NCBI GenBank assembly: GCA_963931655.1
Contig: OZ007036.1
Span: 1,364,001 to 1,428,000 of the forward strand
From: Butyricicoccus_B sp017886875
GTDB lineage: Bacteria; Bacillota; Clostridia; Oscillospirales; Butyricicoccaceae
Length of the DNA stretch: 64,000 nt
Direction: 5' to 3'
The notes below the pieces were generated by a model that was not told the DNA's origin, searched no databases, and worked only from the letters and a program-made list of their open reading frames with translations. This document shows positions 61,589 through 64,000 of this stretch, piece after piece; positions within the stretch are counted from its first letter, which is position 1, and the number at the start of each line of letters is the position of its first letter. The position numbers and the translations under genes were made by a program.

Positions 61589-62137
61589 ATGGAAGAAAAA
61601 AAAACAGAAAACAATCCTTGTGAAAAAGAAAATAAAAGAATAAGTAAACGTTATTTAGCTTTTTATATTATTGGTCTTTTTAGCGTTGCACTTGTTTTAA
61701 TATTACTTAGTTATGTAACACAGCTTAGAGCAGATAAACAGCTTGCAAGTTTAAATAGTGAGCTTGCTGAAAGGGATACAACTGTACAGGGTGTACAGCA
61801 AAAGTTACTTGTTTTACAAGAAACAGTGGCTAGTCAAGATGAAACTATAAAAGCTCAAGAACAGCAAACTTCAGAGTTGCGTACAATGCTAAATATGACA
61901 ACTGATGAAGATTTAAAAACCGTTTTAAAGCAGCGTTTAGATGAAAGAGATGCTTATTATCACTTAGCTATGCTTGAAAAGGCAATAGATGAAGAAGATA
62001 ATGTGACGGGAAAACAAGAGCTTACATATCTGCAAAACACTTATAGTTTAGAACGCCTAAATGGTACAGCACAAGATGCTGTATTTACAGGTGTTATGGC
62101 AGAGCGTTATGCAGAACTTGCACTTAGAGTACAATAA
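61589..62137 (+). CDS. Single-span coiled-coil membrane protein
   Basis: Unrecognised 182-residue protein. From ATG 61589 (TTGGAGGAAGGC upstream). One membrane helix near residues 23-43 (YLAFYIIGLFSVALVLILLSY), then a heptad-like coiled coil to about 105 (LNSELAERDTTVQGVQQ), then a helical C-terminal part. 14 bases after parB, so in the partition operon. Role in envelope or division anchoring is a guess. Confidence 0.65.
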   Translation: MEEKKTENNPCEKENKRISKRYLAFYIIGLFSVALVLILLSYVTQLRADKQLASLNSELAERDTTVQGVQQKLLVLQETVASQDETIKAQEQQTSELRTMLNMTTDEDLKTVLKQRLDERDAYYHLAMLEKAIDEEDNVTGKQELTYLQNTYSLERLNGTAQDAVFTGVMAERYAELALRVQ

Positions 62138-62170
62138 TAAAATTTATTTAAGATAGGGAGTAATAAACTT

Positions 62171-63448
62171 ATGTTAGACATTCGTTTTATTAGAGAGAAC
62201 ACAGAAAAAGTAAAAAATCGTCTTGCTATGCGTGGTACAAATTATGATGCTGCTGTTGATGAGGCTATCGCACTTGATGACAAGCGTAAGGCTATTATCG
62301 GTGAGGTAGAAGGTCTTAAAGCTCAGCAAAATAAGGTATCTAAGCAAATCCCACAGATGAAAAAAGCTGGCGAAGATACAACTGCTATTATGGCAGAGAT
62401 GAAAGAAATCGCTGCAAAGGTTAAAGAGCTTGATGCAAATCAAAGTGAAGTTGAGGCTCAGTTAAAAGATGTGCTGCTTGGTATTCCAAATGTTCCAGCA
62501 GACCAAGTTCCAGAAGGCAAAGATGATAGTGCAAATCCAGAAATTCGTCGTTGGGGCACTCCAAAGGAATTTGAATTTGAGCCAAAAGCACATTGGGATA
62601 TTGGTGCTGAAAAGGGTATTTTACTTCCAGAGGTTGCTGGTAAGGTAACTGGTTCTCGTTTCCACTTCTATCGTGGTATGGGTGCAAGACTTGAACGTGC
62701 TGTTATTAACTATTTCTTAAATACTCATACTGATGAGCAGGGCGGTTATACAGAGATTTTACCACCATTTATTGCAAATGGTGCATCTATGACTGGTACA
62801 GGTCAATTACCTAAGTTTTCCGAGCAGATGTACCAGTTAGGTCGTGAGGATAGTGATTTATATCTTATCCCAACAGCTGAAGTACCTGTAACTAATATGT
62901 TCCGTGATGATATTATTCCAGCAGAGCAGTTACCAGTTAGATATGCTGCATATTCTGCTTGTTTCCGTCGTGAAGCAGGTGCTGCAGGTCGTGATGCTCG
63001 TGGTCTTATCCGTCAGCACCAGTTTAACAAGGTTGAGCTTGTAAACTTTACTGCTCCAGAAGACTCTTGGACTCAGCTTGAAAACCTAACTAGAGAAGCT
63101 GAACGTGTACTTGAGGGCTTAGGCTTACCTCATAGAGTTGTTATGCTTTGTACTGGTGATGTTGGTTTCTCCTCTGCTTGTACTTATGATATTGAGGTTT
63201 GGATGCCTTCTTATGGTCGTTATGTAGAAATTTCTTCTTGTTCTAACTTCCTTGATTATCAGGCTAGACGTGCTAATATTCGTTGCCGTAATGCAGATGG
63301 CAAGCCAGTATTTGCACATACTCTTAATGGTTCTGGTGTTGCTGTTGGTCGTACAGTTGCAGCTATTCTTGAAAACTATCAAAATGCAGATGGTTCTGTA
63401 ACTATTCCAGAAGCACTTCGTCCATATATGGGTTGTGACAAGATTTAA
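62171..63448 (+). CDS. serS: Seryl-tRNA synthetase
   Basis: Charges tRNA-Ser and, for selenocysteine, tRNA-Sec. 425 residues. Seen: N-terminal antiparallel coiled-coil arm (about 25-105) that holds the tRNA long arm, then class II motif 2 FRREAGAAGRDARGLIRQH and motif 3 NGSGVAVGRTVAAILE, with YVEISSCSNFLDYQARR. Complete. Only 33 bases after the coiled-coil protein with weak ribosome binding (TAGGGAGTAATAAACTT). Codons are less AT-rich in wobble than neighbours, as for highly expressed genes. Confidence 0.98.
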   Translation: MLDIRFIRENTEKVKNRLAMRGTNYDAAVDEAIALDDKRKAIIGEVEGLKAQQNKVSKQIPQMKKAGEDTTAIMAEMKEIAAKVKELDANQSEVEAQLKDVLLGIPNVPADQVPEGKDDSANPEIRRWGTPKEFEFEPKAHWDIGAEKGILLPEVAGKVTGSRFHFYRGMGARLERAVINYFLNTHTDEQGGYTEILPPFIANGASMTGTGQLPKFSEQMYQLGREDSDLYLIPTAEVPVTNMFRDDIIPAEQLPVRYAAYSACFRREAGAAGRDARGLIRQHQFNKVELVNFTAPEDSWTQLENLTREAERVLEGLGLPHRVVMLCTGDVGFSSACTYDIEVWMPSYGRYVEISSCSNFLDYQARRANIRCRNADGKPVFAHTLNGSGVAVGRTVAAILENYQNADGSVTIPEALRPYMGCDKI

Positions 63449-63453
63449 ATTTT

Positions 63454-63489
63454 ACTGCCGAATGAGCTTTAAAGCTCATTCGGCAGTTT
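63454..63489. terminator. Bidirectional terminator after serS
   Basis: ACTGCCGAATGAGCTT and AAGCTCATTCGGCAGT form a perfect 16-base stem with a two-base loop and T6; it also ends the minus-strand gene. Confidence 0.95.
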
Positions 63490-63490
63490 T

Positions 63491-64000
63491 TTAGTCTTCA
63501 AGCGAAACCGCAATATTAGAATATAAAAATGAAATAGCATTCCAAGTAGCTGCATCTAATTTACCGGTTGAGGGCAAACCGGAATTTTTTTGAAGAATTT
63601 TTATTGCTTGCTCGGTGTTACAATCATATACACCAGTATAATCAATTTTAGGTAAATAAGGAAATTCAATCGCAAGACCATTTAAAATACCTTGTAATAT
63701 ATAAATAAATCTGCCAGTATCTCCAAGAGACACAACATACATAGCATTTGGAAAAACTCTAACAGCAAGCGGTATAGAATTTTTACTACGTATTAAGTTA
63801 GACTCATGGACTATTTTATCCCAAGTTGTTAAATCGGTTTTACCTGTAACAGGTAAACCAAATCTTCTTTGAAATCTTCTAACAGCATCTTCGGTTAAAA
63901 CATCATAAACTCCGCTGATTTTAGGAAGTGACTCATCATTTTTGGCATGAATAACTCTTAAATCCTGTTGTAAACCCCTTATATGTTCTATACGTTGTTC
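63491..64000 (-). CDS. Peptidoglycan-binding domain protein, 5' truncated
   Basis: The frame stays open past 63742 to the window end, giving 169 residues without a start. Two copies of PG_binding_1: IRGLQQDLRVI through FQRRFGLPVTGKTDLTTWDKI, then VVSLGDTGRFIYILQGILNGL through LQKNSGLPSTGKLDAATWNAI. Such doubled domains are found in spore-cortex and wall enzymes or LysM companions; the catalytic part, if any, is beyond the edge. It converges on serS. Cell location is probably the wall, but no signal is visible. Confidence 0.85.
   Translation of the reverse strand, partial: EQRIEHIRGLQQDLRVIHAKNDESLPKISGVYDVLTEDAVRRFQRRFGLPVTGKTDLTTWDKIVHESNLIRSKNSIPLAVRVFPNAMYVVSLGDTGRFIYILQGILNGLAIEFPYLPKIDYTGVYDCNTEQAIKILQKNSGLPSTGKLDAATWNAISFLYSNIAVSLED

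Noticed and set aside
1..64000. CRISPR arrays, tRNA and rRNA genes
   Set aside because: No regular repeat-spacer pattern, TTCGAATCC-type arms or rRNA signatures were noticed.

Overview
The window is a low-GC, AT-rich chromosome segment from a Gram-positive bacterium, most likely a member of the Clostridia. The evidence is the Bacillus/Clostridium-type origin gene order, RemB, Noc, YlxR-free SpoIIIJ/Jag pairing, S-layer homology domains, sodium symporters and strong GGAGG-type ribosome binding sites. Genus cannot be fixed from sequence alone. No tRNA, rRNA or CRISPR array was seen.

The core is the replication origin at about 49.4-49.8 kb. Leftward from it, on the minus strand, run dnaN, yaaA, recF, remB, gyrB and gyrA, with dnaA just to the right and also on minus. 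Rightward on plus run rpmH, rnpA, yidD, yidC, jag, mnmE, mnmG, rsmG, noc, parA, parB, a coiled-coil membrane protein and serS. The oriC gap holds an AT-rich stretch, a TAG-repeat DnaA-trio, three perfect DnaA boxes, several near matches and a Noc-site-like palindrome. A parS-like site lies between noc and parA inside a terminator-like hairpin. parA has no ATG/GTG/TTG start ahead of its P-loop.

Left of gyrA (1-41.7 kb) is metabolic and accessory sequence. It starts with a 5'-truncated RND exporter, a TetR regulator, an FlK-like thioesterase and a lone serine recombinase (0-4.3 kb). Sugar and alcohol genes follow: ROK glucokinase, acetyltransferase, iron alcohol dehydrogenase and aldose epimerase (4.2-8.4 kb). 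Next are a DUF218 protein and an ABC-F ATPase whose 5' side abuts a TnpB-only IS200/IS605-type element with a recognisable omega RNA (8.5-12.5 kb). Then come a GDPD-like pseudoenzyme with cyclophilin, an HxlR/PEBP/PQ-loop group, a MarR-controlled heterodimeric ABC exporter, two NSS symporters and a YfcC carrier. A sulfite-reductase-like iron-sulfur protein, a cell-envelope and signalling block (uppP, lipoprotein, histidine kinase, response regulator, LCP protein), pyruvate kinase, a nucleotidyltransferase, secG, rnhA and a large SLH-L,D-transpeptidase complete this half.

Genes mostly form short operons separated by clear intrinsic terminators. Many starts were moved inward from the longest reading frame because a good Shine-Dalgarno site precedes an internal start. 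The right edge cuts a peptidoglycan-binding-domain protein at its 5' end.
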